64,000 bases of DNA. Source: Neurospora intermedia (lineage: Eukaryota; Ascomycota; Sordariomycetes; Sordariales; Sordariaceae). The stretch lies in NCBI GenBank assembly GCA_037102815.1, contig BTPP01000002.1, forward strand, positions 4,278,001-4,342,000, read 5' to 3'. Under the pieces are notes generated by a model, which saw nothing but the letters and a program-made list of their open reading frames with translations, was not told where the DNA came from and searched no databases. Positions 22,461 through 35,381 of this stretch are shown one piece after another (within the stretch, counting starts at the first letter, position 1; every line of letters starts with the position of its first letter). Made by a program: the position numbers and the translations under genes.

Positions 22461-23587
22461 GAGAGGAGGAAGAGGGGTTGAGGCAAGTGTGGAAATGAGA
22501 AGGGACTGTGGGCGAGCAATACGCCTCTCAGTTCTGAAAACAAGAGGGGGGAGAGGCAGTGTCGAAGGCGGCGACCAGAAGGAATCAGGAATGGATGGGT
22601 GGGTGGGTGGAGATCAACAGAAAACTTGAATTGGTTCTGGATTCAGCTGGGGCTCAGGCCCGGTTCCGATCCCTGATCCGCTTGTCTTGATGGAAGCATC
22701 GACGAAGGCCGACAATCATGATGCGGATGCAAGTCCTTTTCCCGCTTGGCCAGTAGCAGCCAGCGCTTGCTTGCTGACTCATTAGAAGGAGGCGAAAATA
22801 GACAATCAGGACATGATCAGTGACATTTATGGAATAGACGAGCGTTGACGAAGCAAGGCTAACACGCGCTGCCGGGGGACTTAGAAGCTGGCTGGGGGTG
22901 TGCTTGCCAAGGCAATAGGGATCTCGAGTCTCGACTCGAAGATGATGGCGCGTTGGTACCAGGATAATGGTCAGGGAATCTAAAAAAGCAAAGTTCGAAA
23001 GTAGCGTTCAACAAGTAGACAGACTAGAAAGGCAGACAGATAGGAAAATGAGAGAAAGGAAACAGAACAGGCGAAAGAAGCTTTGGGTTATAACGTACCT
23101 ACATTCCTACATGAAGGGGGATGGAATGTCGAACGCACCTGTTAAATGACTTTGTGTCATTGTTGGGTCAAAGTCTAATCAAGGCTTGATGTGGTTCTTT
23201 GCGGGCGTGTTTGACCCTGTCTTCATCCGGTGAATCTGTGTCTTTCTATGCTTTATCATATTGTTATCCGGTTCTTGTGCGTCATTCTATGAGGTAATGC
23301 CCGAGGCTGTTCACACAGAAGTCTTTGGATAGGTATGATTCAAATACATGGTTGACAATGAACATTGGGAGTTCCTAGGATAGGATGCCTGCCCTTTCAG
23401 CTCAGGCAAGCAACTAGCCCTTGTCTGCAAGATGCCCCCCTCCCCCCCCCTTGATCATGATCAGCATGTTTTTTTTTTTCTTCTTCAAAATTTTCCCTGT
23501 TTCCGATATGAAGTCATCAGTATCCATCATCCATCATCAGAAACTATTTTCAGGCACGGTAGCATGCAGATTTCGGCCTGGTTGGTT

Positions 23588-23606
23588 GGATGGATGGATG
23601 GATGGA
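23588..23606. repeat. GGAT microsatellite
   Basis: About four and a half perfect copies of the tetramer GGAT, preceded by the near match GGTT. Confidence 0.85.
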
Positions 23607-25739
23607 CGATATACTACTACATGGACGAATGGAGGCTGCCTATTTCGCGCTTCGGACCGCGGGTCATGCTCCCCCGAACGCTCAATGCCACCCTCACAGT
23701 CTCATTGGCATCGTAAGGTGCATAAGGTCAAGGCTACAAAAAGCACACACCTTATGCCTTATGATCTTGCGGTGTGCTGGGCAATAACGAGAAGACTGCT
23801 TTGTGTAGGTGAGAGTGAATGTTATTTTGGGAAGGTGAGAGTTGTCTGAAAGTTTTATTTCTTTCTGTACATGTAGTCACTCGTTCTCATTTTTGTTTTT
23901 GGACCCAGGGAGGTATGTGGGAGGGACCATCTCACACAAGGCTCACTTTGTGCTAGTGCAATCTCATATGCTTGCCATGTGGCAACGTTTAATGTGAGGC
24001 TCTTTTGTTTTATTTTCCGCTATCTCATCCCATACAGGCACGGTGAGGTGAGACACTAGGCGATTCTTCTGAGATGGTCTACGACATGACATGACCCTCT
24101 CACTCGGAAGGAGCATCATGGCGGGTCGGACTAAGGACCTCAGCAGCTCATAGAATTCCGGTAGAACAACCAGAATTTCACCATTGTCCGGTTTAAAATG
24201 TTTGGCATGATGTAGGAACATATGCATGGTAGTTCAGCCCATGGTCTGTTTATTTGTTTGTTAGCGCGATTCTTGTGGCAGGGGTCTGCAAAAGTACACA
24301 GAAAACGAACACGATGATCAGATTCAACATGGAAGATGGGACAGAGTGTGTGGATAAAATGGCCGAGACGCATTTGGTTGATACTGATTTCTTGCATGAA
24401 ACTTGATGGAATCGTTTGCAGAGTGGGTAGTGAAGTCCCGCGCTAACGACCGGTGGTTGCGATGAGCTCCGAGGTGTTCCATTGCATCTTCAAGAATCAG
24501 GTACAGAGGTACACGCCGGCGAATCGTCGGGCTGGGCGCCCGATATTTGCGGATCACGGTTGCAATGCTAAACAGCCCTCACGGAACTCTGACAGTTTTG
24601 TTCCGATACGTACCCCTTACAATAATGTGGTGTAGAAGTGGTTGCGTGTGAACAAAGGGTGTTGTTCATCAAGGTACACCGTGGTGTAAGCTGTGGACTG
24701 GATGATATCCGTGTATTCGTTTCTGTTTTCGAGCCAACACTCCAAGGTAAAGGAACATCGAGAGCCCCATACAGAAACCACACCACACTAGTCCTATATC
24801 GGACCGGTACGAGCCCATTGTAGGATAACTAACAACCCGAAGGTAAGAACCTAGGCAATGAAGTACTATGGAAGTCTGTCGAGGAAGTGACCTGACCTGG
24901 CCTGTCAACGTCCACGCGATCCACCCCGAGCGGGCGGGCTTGATGGATATCATCAGATCGCCCGGCGGACGAGGGTTGCGGACCTAGCCGGCGGCTGAGG
25001 AATCACAAAAGCTTGAAACACGCCGACTTGCAACACGAAGGAATATTCACTCAGCGCTGCTGTTTCAACTGATAGAGGACCTCTGATCCTGAAATGAAGG
25101 GGAGCGATAGCAGTGTAGGAGTGTGTTTCCTGTTTCCCACTTACCTATTCCACACTTGTGAGACAGGAGGACGGCAAGGCAGCTTGGCAGTAAGGAAACC
25201 TGGGCGAGCTTCCAGAAGCACCTCCTGATTCGCCAAAGCACACTAGCACTGGGCTAGGTCCAGTACACTACCCTGAGCTAGGTCCACGGTACAGGGTTAA
25301 GAGAGGACCCACCAGGCCGATCGGGAACAGACCGCTGGGCTCAACGGTCCAAACCATCCAGCGGTTTTGAGTGAGGCGCTTAGATGGAACCTTTGCTACA
25401 TATTTGTTACCTACCTCTACCTACGTGTAGTTGCCAAAGCAGGCTGATACGAAGGTAGGTATCGCCGGGCTCAGAAGTATATCTGCCAAGACGCTAGTAG
25501 GAACTTCGCATAAGCCACTGAACGCTCCGCATTCGGAGACTTTCAGCGCTGAATTGCTGTTCCGAGCCGCCCGAAACCTTGCACTCTAACGGTGCAGCGA
25601 AAAGGTACCCAAGGACGACCCACTCTCTTCCCAGAACGTGCTGGTCTTGCGACTTGGCGCAAATAGACCAATCAGAAAGAATGTACCATTGGATGTCACG
25701 CTAGCTGGATAAACTCAAATCCCTTCCTGGATAGACGAC

Positions 25740-26070
25740 ACATACTGTTTTGAAGTGTAGACTTTACTGGGCATATTACCAAAATCTATGTTATTTGAGA
25801 AGCTATTTAGAATGAAGGCTTATAAAATCACCAGTAGTGGTATTGCTGGATTTGTCTAATTATATTTAAAGGTTACTCTACATATAAGTGTTACATACTA
25901 TATAGCGTAAAGTTTCAGAAAGATGTTAGATTCATCCTCTGTGTCTTGTCTACTATTATAGTCTATCAAGTATTTGAATACAATAACAATGACAGTAATA
26001 ATAATAATGATGATAATGACATTACCAGCAATGATAATAGCAATAGAAGAAGTGATAGTTTCAAGTTAAC
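25740..26070. other. AT-rich block, possible mutated repeat relic
   Basis: Base composition is clearly more AT-rich than the flanks, with many TA steps and an AAT-rich stretch around 25990-26020. Such blocks in Neurospora-type genomes often come from repeat-induced point mutation. I could not identify a parental element. Confidence 0.4.
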
Positions 26071-27214
26071 GATAGTAGTCAAAGAGCGTACCTACGGACG
26101 AATGTACTTGGTGAGTACCTGGTGAGGTTCGGACGCAAGCGGGAACTAGTGATGAGCTGTATGTCTAGAATAGTAGGTTTTAGTCTATCCAGGGAGAGGT
26201 TTGAGTCTATCCAACTAGCGTCAACGTGTGAACGTTGTCAGACCAATGCATCAACATCATCTCGGACCTCGTGGCAGGCCAACCATCCTCCAGGCACCTG
26301 CACTCATTGGTTTTCGGAAGGGTGGACGCTTTGCCGCGCCTCAGAAGCAACTTTCGACATGCCACTCTTCCTTTTTCGATTCCTTTAATCTTCAAACTCC
26401 CGTGATCGGCAATCGCGCCTCATGGACTCAATGCAAAACCTACAAGGGGTCGATGCAGTCCTTAGGTTCTGCATTCAAGGCGGGCCGAAACGGAACAGCG
26501 GACGCTAACCTGATGAATAACCTGACTCTGCACCACCAGACGACAGGATGAACGTCTCGGTTCTGTGACCCTCGACCGAGGACCGGCACTGATGTACTTG
26601 TATTCGGACAGCCAGAGTTTCATCCTCCATCAGCGGCTTTTCGGCAGCAGTCCGTCGGCGCCATAGTGTACTGTACCTAGGCCACCTCTATCTAGACTTT
26701 GGCTGGGTGACCAGGGGATCAGTACACGTCTTCAACCCCGGACTCTCGTCAGTTACATTTCAAGTATCACGACATGCTGTACTCCAGGCCCCCAGGTTAC
26801 TTTGCAGCTTATCAACAATCAAAATAGGCCATACCCGCAGAATCGTCGTCAGCTATGTATCGAGACGACGGCCAGAATGCAACTGAATGACTTCCACAGA
26901 AGACTGCCTGCCATTCGTGGCCAGGACCATGGTGTCGGAAAAGCCGAGCCGAGAGCAACCTAGGGCGGGGCCTCGGTAAGTTCCACTGTACACTACAGGC
27001 TCGCTTGCCGTCTTTCCAGAGCTTCGATGCGCATCTGGTTGGATGGTGGAAGTGTGGGGAAATCTTCGCGTCCGCTCTACGCAGTACAGTCTACACTAGT
27101 GTACATACTGCGCTACTCGCTCTAATCTAATATCAAAGGGGAAAGAGCCAAGAAAACTTCGAAACGGACTTGCCCTCTGTAACCCTCCCTGGGCCTCGGC
27201 TTTCCACTTCAAGA

Positions 27215-27275
27215 TTTTTTTTTTATTCTATTTTTTTTTTAATTTTTTTTTTATTTTTTTATTTTTTTTTTTTTT
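27215..27275. repeat. T-rich tract
   Basis: About 61 bases, nearly all T, interrupted by single A, C and AA. It lies about 3.4 kb upstream of the clr-2 start. Such tracts disfavour nucleosomes. Confidence 0.9.
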
Positions 27276-30200
27276 GATTCCTCTCTATTCCAGTCTCTGC
27301 TCCACGAGTTCGACACGAGGTGTCAAAAGACGGCAGGCTCATCTGGACGCCCATGGTCTGGCCCTTCAGTTCCACCCACCCAGAAATCGAATCCCTTGTG
27401 ATCTCGCTTGTCTGCAAGAGTCGGCATTCCATCAGTCATTCTCCCCCATCCATATCTCCGCCCGGGACTCATACCCAGCAACTCCAGGGCATCCAGGGCA
27501 TCGACCAGCAGACGTCACATCCGATCAGACCGCTGGTTCTCGTTTACATACCCGCCGGCGTTGACTCTCGCCCGGCCATCAACCGTAAAAACGGCGAGAC
27601 TCCAAGTTCTTCCGGATCGTCATGACAATCGCTGGACTAGGTATACGACCGCCAACGGCCACAACATGTGGTAGTACGCCATGATTCAAACCAAGCACGC
27701 CAAGTTTGACACTGCTACACTACTACGATACTGTGATGGAGGGGACAGAGCTTTTTTCCCTGCTGTTGCCCCACACGTCGACCCTTTGCCAGCTCCCCTC
27801 AGGCGCCTGGGGCCTTAACCAAGCCCAAATGTGCCCTTGCCTTGCCCCTCTACCACCCAAACGGCATTTGAGGTGCTAGACAGACATCTCTCGGGTACGC
27901 AACTGTTTCGTTTCAAGCGGCTGCTGGCGAGCTGCACAGCCGGTAACCACATCTATCCTGCCACTCCCATCTTATCACCACCATGCTCTCCGTCCAGCAC
28001 CCCTAAGAGTTTGTTAGCTCGGTACCTACTTACAGGGGGTCTCAACCAACAGGTGTCCGGATCCCTTCTGTCAACTCTTTCTCTCCATGGAATCAGGTGA
28101 TTCTAGCCAATCAGACTGTGCAGATAGACGTGCTCTGCCTTGCAAGCTCCCCTGTCACCCCCCTGTAAGCAAACATGAGGCGAGTCCGGCGCTAACAAAC
28201 GTTCAAGTATCGATGTAGACTACTACCTATGCTGTACCATCGACTTTACCCTCACGCTTGTCCAATGGACGTGATACCTCCCCACCGTTCCCATGGCGCT
28301 TTGCGGTGAGCAAGTCCTCCAGGTCAAGCGCCTGCGGGCCTTGTCGTCTCCAAAGTTGCAACATGATGGCGACTACAGTTGCGTTGCTCTCGCCAAGGTG
28401 CCGCGGGCGGTAGCCAAGAGACTCAGTCTCTCCTTACCTTGTCTTCACAAACTATATATCCATATCATCTCTACATGAGCACACTTCTGGACGCGCTTTC
28501 CATCTTAATAGTCTGCGGGTGCACTGTTTCTCATCTTTCGCTTGTCAATGTGCTTGGTTCTCAGCCCCAATGCGAGCCCTTTGATAGTTCATAACATGAT
28601 GACCTCCAAGTTGGGAAAGAATCATGAGGCGACCAAGATTTACTCTTGCGAGATATATTATATGCAGAAGGGCCTGTTTATAAGACACCCGCGGATCTTC
28701 GACTTACCCAATCCTAGGCGACAATCAAACAGTCTGTTGCGTCAGCTTCTTCACAAAAGATTTAATATCAACATCTCTCTTCTCCTATAACAACTTGAGC
28801 ATTGCTTCCATTTGCCTTTATTGACAAACGACACCGGCGTGCCGACCTCCAGCAGTGATTGGCTAAATCCAGGCTGGAAGGGTTGACCAGGAACCCGAAA
28901 CCTGTTGGAAGGATCTTTTACACTAGCTTGAGGAGGCTGTTACCTCCGTTTTGTTAGCGCATCCGCTCCGTCTTCTAGCTCCGTTCCTTTTACCATTCCT
29001 CTTCTAACTGCCAAGTGCCCACTCTCACTCTAGCTTCATCCACCCCGGCGAGCCTGGACCCCACCCCTGTCTGGCCCGATCGGACGGGAACTAGGGACAG
29101 AAATCGTAGCAAAGATCCACCATCATGCTGAGGTTTGCTGAAGACGGGGGGGAAGGAGAAGGAGGGGGGAGAAGGACTGGAGTGACGAACAGCTTTTCTT
29201 CCCCACAGGCGGCTGGCACCGAGGCAATAGCTACATACTTACCTCTCTACGTATTTCCCTTCATCATCTCAACCTCCAGTCAAATCGTCGAGTCAATGTT
29301 GGTGCCGTCGGCCCCATCTTCCCCTCTCTCCAAGACCAACGTCCTTCACACCACACCACCACACGACCCCCTACAGAGATCTTCGCTGTACATACGAAGC
29401 ACGTTTCACACACGTTCACTTCCACCTCGCGCAGCAGCTTGGTCAACGGTTCAGGGTCAAGACGAATCGGATGACTTGATGCTTTGCTTCGAGAAAGGGG
29501 CAAGAGTGAGTGCTTGGAGGGTTGTGACCCCTCTGGGTTCTCATCTCGCATCGCCGTGATGCTCGTAACGAACCTCCCCTAAACCACCTACAGACACAGC
29601 CGGGTGGCTTTAGCTTAGCGTACCGTTCAACTCTTGGTCAAGCGACGGACTGTCGAAAGCACCACTCACCTAACCTGACTCGGAAGCATACGGTGCCTGC
29701 GTCATAACTAGTGTAGAGAAGAGGTGTTAGAGACAACGTCCCCCGCCTATAGTATGTGGGTCAAAGAGGTTGCTGTGAAAAGCAGTACATACTTTACGGT
29801 ACCTCCCTCTGCACACCCTCAGACCCCGGCTTTGGCGTTAAAATGATGCCACTGAGGAATGCCTGGGTGTTCTTGACAGAGTACGTACTTCTTTCTTCCA
29901 AGCCATCAAGGGCCTGGTAGTGTCTGACTGGCAGGCCGTGCCTGGTCAACAAGCCTTGCCCCTGGATCCCCTGTTCTTCCTTAGCTTGATGTCACCCTTG
30001 AATACGGCATTGACCAGTGGTCTAGCATCGAGATACTTCACTTAACAAGGTAGACCGGCGCCCGAGGGCAAAGTACTGGAGTTGTGTACTCCCCGATCCT
30101 ATACCTCCTTCACCCTGTCAACAAGATTGACGGGGCCGCATCCGAGTTTTTCTCCACATACAACGGTAGCATACTACCGGTCCCTATCCAATCTTCCTCA

Positions 30201-30380
30201 CCCCACAATCAGCTTTCGTCCTGTGAAACAGTGATGGTATGTTTCATTCCCTGGTGATTCTGGATACTCTTCAGAACAAAGGTGTACCATCGGGTGGAAT
30301 AGTTCGGCATTTTATCACAACCTGGGGCTGAGGCTGAGGTGAAGTGCAATGGACGAATTCCCAACTCGGTTCAATGTAAA

Positions 30381-30388
30381 TATATAAG
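30381..30388 (+). promoter_or_regulatory. Candidate TATA box of clr-2
   Basis: TATATAAG lies 291 bases upstream of the clr-2 ATG, within AAATATATAAGTTTGC. If used, transcription would begin about 30410-30450 and the leader would be roughly 220-260 bases. This is inference from spacing only. Confidence 0.4.
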
Positions 30389-30434
30389 TTTGCATACGCT
30401 CCTCACGGTTTCGGCCACCCCCTCATTGTCCCCC

Positions 30435-30449
30435 ATGGTCTGTTTTTAG
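30435..30449 (+). other. Minimal upstream reading frame in the clr-2 leader
   Basis: ATG GTC TGT TTT TAG encodes four residues. It is the only ATG between the candidate TATA box region and the clr-2 start codon. It matters only if transcription begins upstream of 30435. Confidence 0.4.
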
Positions 30450-30671
30450 CTTGTTTATTATTGGCGAGGACAAAATATCAATCTCAAGCCCACACAAGAT
30501 TTTCACTTCCTGTGATCAAGGTCTCGCCACTTTCACGAACTCGCCGGTTGATATTCGGGTCTTGCTTGGCAACCCATACATCTATACCTTCTCTCTGGCT
30601 GCCAGTGGCTTATCAGCTTTCCGCAAGTTGTATTTCCATTCAAACAGCCTCTGATCAGTAAAGCGTCCATA

Positions 30672-33216
30672 ATGGCACCATCAATGTCGATACCTACACA
30701 AGGCGGCATGTTTCACACATGTAAGTTTGATGACCTTTTCCAACCAAGGGGTCCATTACTAATGAGCAAATCCAGTCCAAGGAGTAACACCACGAAAGCC
30801 GGCCGTTGACTCTCGAGATAGTGTTAAGTCCAATGGCAGTGGGGCAGCCAAGAGGATAACTACTCCTCATGCTTGTGCTGAGTGTAAAAGACGGAAGATG
30901 TAAGTCAAAGCGTGTTGATCAGCCTCACCATCAATCTAACTTGAGTGCCCTAGTCGATGTGATGGTCAACAACCATGTGGCCAATGTCTCTCAAGCCGAG
31001 CACCGAAACGTTGTTTCTATGACAAGCACCGCCAAAGGGTGATCCCATCGCGCAAGACACTCGAAGCCCTCTCCCAGTCCCTCGAAGAATGCCGATCGAT
31101 TTTGAAGCGACTGTATCCTCACCAAGAAGTCCACGCCTTACTTCCCTTGTCCCGGCAAGAACTCCTCAACCTCCTAGATCGACCCGTCCCGGACAGCACA
31201 ACAGCGAACGGACTACCGTCACCTCCTCTAAACACAACACCGATGGCCGACTCAGAGACACCAACCAAGTCTGAAAACATATTGGAACAGATTCCGACTC
31301 GGGATACAGAATGGGACGAGGAACGCCGGGAGAGGGACCACATCCCCGTAGAGGCGGACGATATCAACGCGCTATCACTCTCGGTGGACAGACAAGCTTC
31401 TTATCTTGGAGCCTCGTCCATCAAGGCTGCCCTTATGGTTATGCTCAAGGTTCAACCAGGCTTGAGGAGCTCCTTGGCCGCCCCGCTCAACAGTATCGAG
31501 ATTTCTCATAACTTCCCGGCCATCAGACAGAAATCATCGACTCAGAAAGATCCCCAGCGGATCCCATGGTCATGGAAGGGACAGACACTTATCGATGCCT
31601 ACTTCAAGCGAGTCCACGTCTTCATCCCAATGCTCGACGAAACAACCTTCCGTGCCGATTACCTTGAAGGTCAACGATTTGACGCACCGTGGTTAGCCTT
31701 GTTGAACATGGTATTCGCCATGGGTAGCATTGTGGCAATGAAGTCGGACGATTACAATCACGTCAACTATTACAACCGCGCGATGGAGCATCTTCCCATG
31801 GATTCTTTTGGCAGCAGCCATATCGAAACTGTCCAAGCATTGGCACTCATTGGCGGTTACTATCTTCACTATATCAACCGACCCAACATGGCCAACGCTG
31901 TTTTGGGTGCCGCCATCCGCATGGCCAGCGCTCTCGGTCTTCACCGTGAGAGTCTTGCCCAAGGAGGAAGTGACATGGTCGCTGCCGAGACCAGGAGACG
32001 CACATGGTGGGCTCTTTTCTGCCTCGACACGTGGGCCACGACAACCATGGGACGTCCCTCTTTTGGCCGTTGGGGACCCGCCATCAACATTCGGCCTCCC
32101 GAGTTCGGTGTGAATGCCGGTCGGGACTCGTCTCAACACGCGGGTATTCTCCCCATGATTGAAAACGTCAAGTTCTGCAAAATCGCCACTCAGATCCAAG
32201 ACATGCTCGCCATTTCTCCTTTGCTGCGTACTGAGGACCGCTGCAATCTGGACGGGCAGCTCGCTGTCTGGTACGAAAATCTACCTTGGCTCCTGCGCAC
32301 GACCGACCCATGCGCTGAGCCGCTCTATATGGCTCGCTGCATCATGAAATGGCGGTATCAGAACCTTCGTATGCTTCTTCATCGCCCAGTCCTCCTCTCC
32401 ATGGCCTCATCGGGTCTCAACCCACATACTCAGGCCTGTGACTCTGATCTCGCCGCCATTGAGACGTGCCGAGAGCTTGCTGCGGCAACCATTGAGGATA
32501 TTGGTCGCGAATGGACACGTAACCAGATGTCAGGCTGGAACGCAGTGTGGTTTCTCTACCAGGCTGCCATGGTTCCTCTTGTCTCCGTCTTTTGGCAATG
32601 GGGCAACCCTCGTGTCCCTGAGTGGCTCAAGCAGATTGAGGCGGTATTGGAGCTCCTCGAGGCCATGGAAGAGTGGTCACTCGCTGCTCGCAGGAGCCGG
32701 GAGGTGGTTCTTCGCATGTACGAGGCCAGCAGAGTCATCCAGGCACAGGGTGCCGCAGCGCACCAACAACTACAGCAGAGGGGATCGCAGAGCCCTCATT
32801 CTCTCAGCAGCACTACTGCATCCTTGGGCAGCATGCACATCAGCAACGACTTGCTTATGGGCGGGTCACCGGGTGCGGCGGAGCTCTACATGACTCCCAT
32901 CGACCTGGAGCCCGTCGAAGGCTTGGGCATGACGGGTGTGCTGGACCACGGCGGGATGTGGGATCTCGACGGCATGCTCTGGGGTCCCAGTCCAAGCCCG
33001 TCGGTTCACCATGGTCACCACTCGACTCACCCGGATGATGCGGTGCCCACGGTGGCGGAGTACGCTGCAGCGTTCCCGACGGCTGATGTAGTAGATGGGT
33101 TTCTGCAACATCACTCGGCTATGGAGTTTGGGAACATGATGGGTCACCACCACCACCATGCAGGTGCACATGCTGGCCAGGGTCAGTTTGGAGGTGTGGA
33201 TGGGTACACCTACTGA
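30672..33216 (+). CDS. clr-2: Zn2Cys6 transcription factor CLR-2 (ClrB/ManR family)
   Basis: Three exons, 30672-30720, 30776-30899 and 30954-33216, give 811 residues. The Zn2Cys6 cluster is C50-x2-C53-x6-C60-x5-C66-x2-C69-x8-C78 (HACAECKRRKIRCDGQQPCG). A conserved linker follows: KHRQRVIPSRKTLEALSQSL. The fungal-specific factor middle region begins about residue 270 (LIDAYFKRVHVFIPMLDE) and includes ALGLHRESL and TRRRTWWALFCLDTW. The C-terminal tail is rich in His, Gly and Met. The zinc cluster and linker match what I recall of CLR-2/ClrB/ManR, which switch on cellulase and mannanase genes; the identity is by recognition, not alignment. An 8.2 kb gene-free stretch lies upstream. Confidence 0.83.
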
Positions 33217-34513
33217 AAGGTCCCTTGCAATGCTCCATTTTCTTGTTTACTGCTCATTTCTGTCTTTCTTTCTTTCTTCCTCTTTTCACACGAAAAAAAA
33301 TAGTTGGGCTGGTTGCCCGGGGTTATGCACAGTTGGCGCGACGCAGGCTTGAAGGACCGAAATACCACCACATACGATGGCTGGATGCGGGTGTGTGCGG
33401 ATTTGGCTTATAAATGGTTGCTTTTTGCGGGGTACATCATATACGGGGAAGGATAAGGGTCTCATGGCAAAAGGAAAAGGGAGCTTTTTTGTTTTTTTGG
33501 CGGTTGATTTCTCAAGGAATGTTGGTTTGATTTTTGGCTGATTTTGGATGGTACAACGGCGCCTTCGCGGGTACACTCTCCTTCTTGTTAAGGTGTAGTG
33601 TCCCACCTCCCTTCTATTCACCAGCCACCGGCCTTACCTAGGCCGTTGTCATGTGGTCCCAGTTCAGGGCACCACCTTTTTCATTGTATTATTATAGTCC
33701 TTTTAACCCTTCATTTCCTCTTTAGCTTACATTAACACAACATATCAACACTTCTTGTGCCTACACTACGGCATCTCTTTTCGCCATCGCTTGCAGTACA
33801 CTAGTTCTGACGTTACATGCGGTTATGTTTTTATCCCGTTGTACCACCACTGTGTGCCTCTTGGTCCTTTGACGAGGCCTTCCTCTTCTTCTTCGATCTT
33901 TGAGACTTTGTCCGATAAGGGACGGTTATGAGAAAATGGAAGAATAGAAAAGGAAAATTTTATGATAAAGAAACACAACTTTGAAACTTGGCTTTAACAA
34001 CTCTTGTTCATCTGCTATACACATGTAGTTGCCAACCTGCTTAGCCATGTCGTTGAAGTTGTGTCACATCAACCATCAAGAACCATCATGCAGCAGCAGA
34101 TTGCATTTCATGCTCCACAGAAAGGAAGGGTCCTCAACTGTACCTGGGATAGATAGCTGGATGTACAGTGCAAGACATAGCTACCTAACCATAGGTAGGT
34201 TTACGCAGTAGGTTGCATACTTTTGACTTTAGGCGAGAGTGAAAGTGGTACTCGTCAGATCTTCAAAAACGACCTTCTGACATATTGAAGACTTGACGAG
34301 TATTGGGCAGTTCGCGATGTGTTGGACGGCATTTGGTCATCTCTTGGCGTTGGGAGGCTTCATTGTTGTTGGAGGGTACCTGATAGTACTTGTAAGGTAG
34401 GTGTAACATTGCTCAGCATTGACGTTCGTCGGTCAATGTCTTTCATGCGAGGGAAAGTATCTCCAACAATCAAGGCGCATGAAGATTGCCCCTGACATCT
34501 TGATCGAAAACTT

Positions 34514-34550
34514 ACACACACACACACACACATATATATACACACACACA
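34514..34550. repeat. CA/TA microsatellite
   Basis: About nine CA units, then four TA units, then about five CA units. Confidence 0.95.
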
Positions 34551-35361
34551 GTACGTATAATAAAAACGAGATATCACGACGTGTGAACTTCGAGTACTGA
34601 GCAAAAAAGCCCGGGGAAAAAGGATTGAGGGTTTACAGAATTCAGACCTTTGCACAAGCGAACTCCAGTCTCGAGTACCATCATGGTCCATTCATTACTC
34701 CGCCTGGGGACCTTCATTCTGGGGAAACACGTGGGAATGATAGATTGCCATCCATGCTGTGTCGTACAAAGCAGGCGTCAATGAATGGCATGGTGACACA
34801 GTGGGGTGTTGTACACTACCTACAGAGTTGCACCGAGTGTTGCAGCCAGAGATGGATGTCAGGGCCGAAATTTCCAAAGCTTGCAAGGGAACTGTAACCG
34901 CCAAGACACAAACCTGGAAAATTAAAGAGGGCATCGTCAACGACACAATGTCACCTTTTTCTCCTCCTCGGCTGGACTTGTCAAGCGGAGAAGGGATTCA
35001 ATTCGGGTACTGTAGACTACCGCCGTTGTTGCCTGAGCGCCACACTTTGTCTAGTGTAATCCCGCGTGAGGGACAGGCCGACAACTTGGTTTTTTTTTTG
35101 CTGCAAAGGACTCCAGAAAAGGAAATAGGGCGCCGATAGGGAGGGGTTGAGTGCGAGTCTTCGAGGTGTTTGAGGGGTTATAGGATCAGCGCTCAGATGT
35201 GACCCATGTAGTGTACACTATAGGAGAAAAGTCCGAAATGTACACCATCTACTCATATATCACCTCGACTACACTACGCTAGTTGGTGTTGACGATCTCT
35301 TTATCCTTGAAGTCCGGGGAAGCTGGACCACAACCTAGACTTAAGTGATGAAGTTATAGTG

Positions 35362-35381
35362 TATACTACACTTGTAGTATA
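35362..35381. repeat. Perfect 9-base inverted repeat
   Basis: TATACTACA and its reverse complement TGTAGTATA are separated by CT. This could form a small cruciform or be a dimer binding site. Confidence 0.8.

Larger units (their letters stand above)
22461..30671. other. 8.2 kb gene-poor region upstream of clr-2
   Basis: No frame here shows a recognisable domain, and the longest ATG frame is 144 codons (29125-29559). The region contains a GGAT tetramer run (23588-23606), an AT-rich block (about 25740-26070), a T-rich tract (27215-27275) and an imperfect palindrome (27080-27112). A TATA-like element lies at 30381. The right end must contain the clr-2 promoter. Whether the rest is promoter, noncoding RNA or eroded repeats cannot be told from sequence alone. 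Confidence 0.55.

Noticed and set aside
29125-29559. 144-codon ATG frame upstream of clr-2
   Set aside because: It is low complexity, has no conserved motif, and its length is expected by chance in this composition.
22461-30671. Biosynthetic cluster or novel multi-gene system around clr-2
   Set aside because: No enzyme, transporter or defence gene lies next to clr-2; the neighbours are unrelated housekeeping genes.
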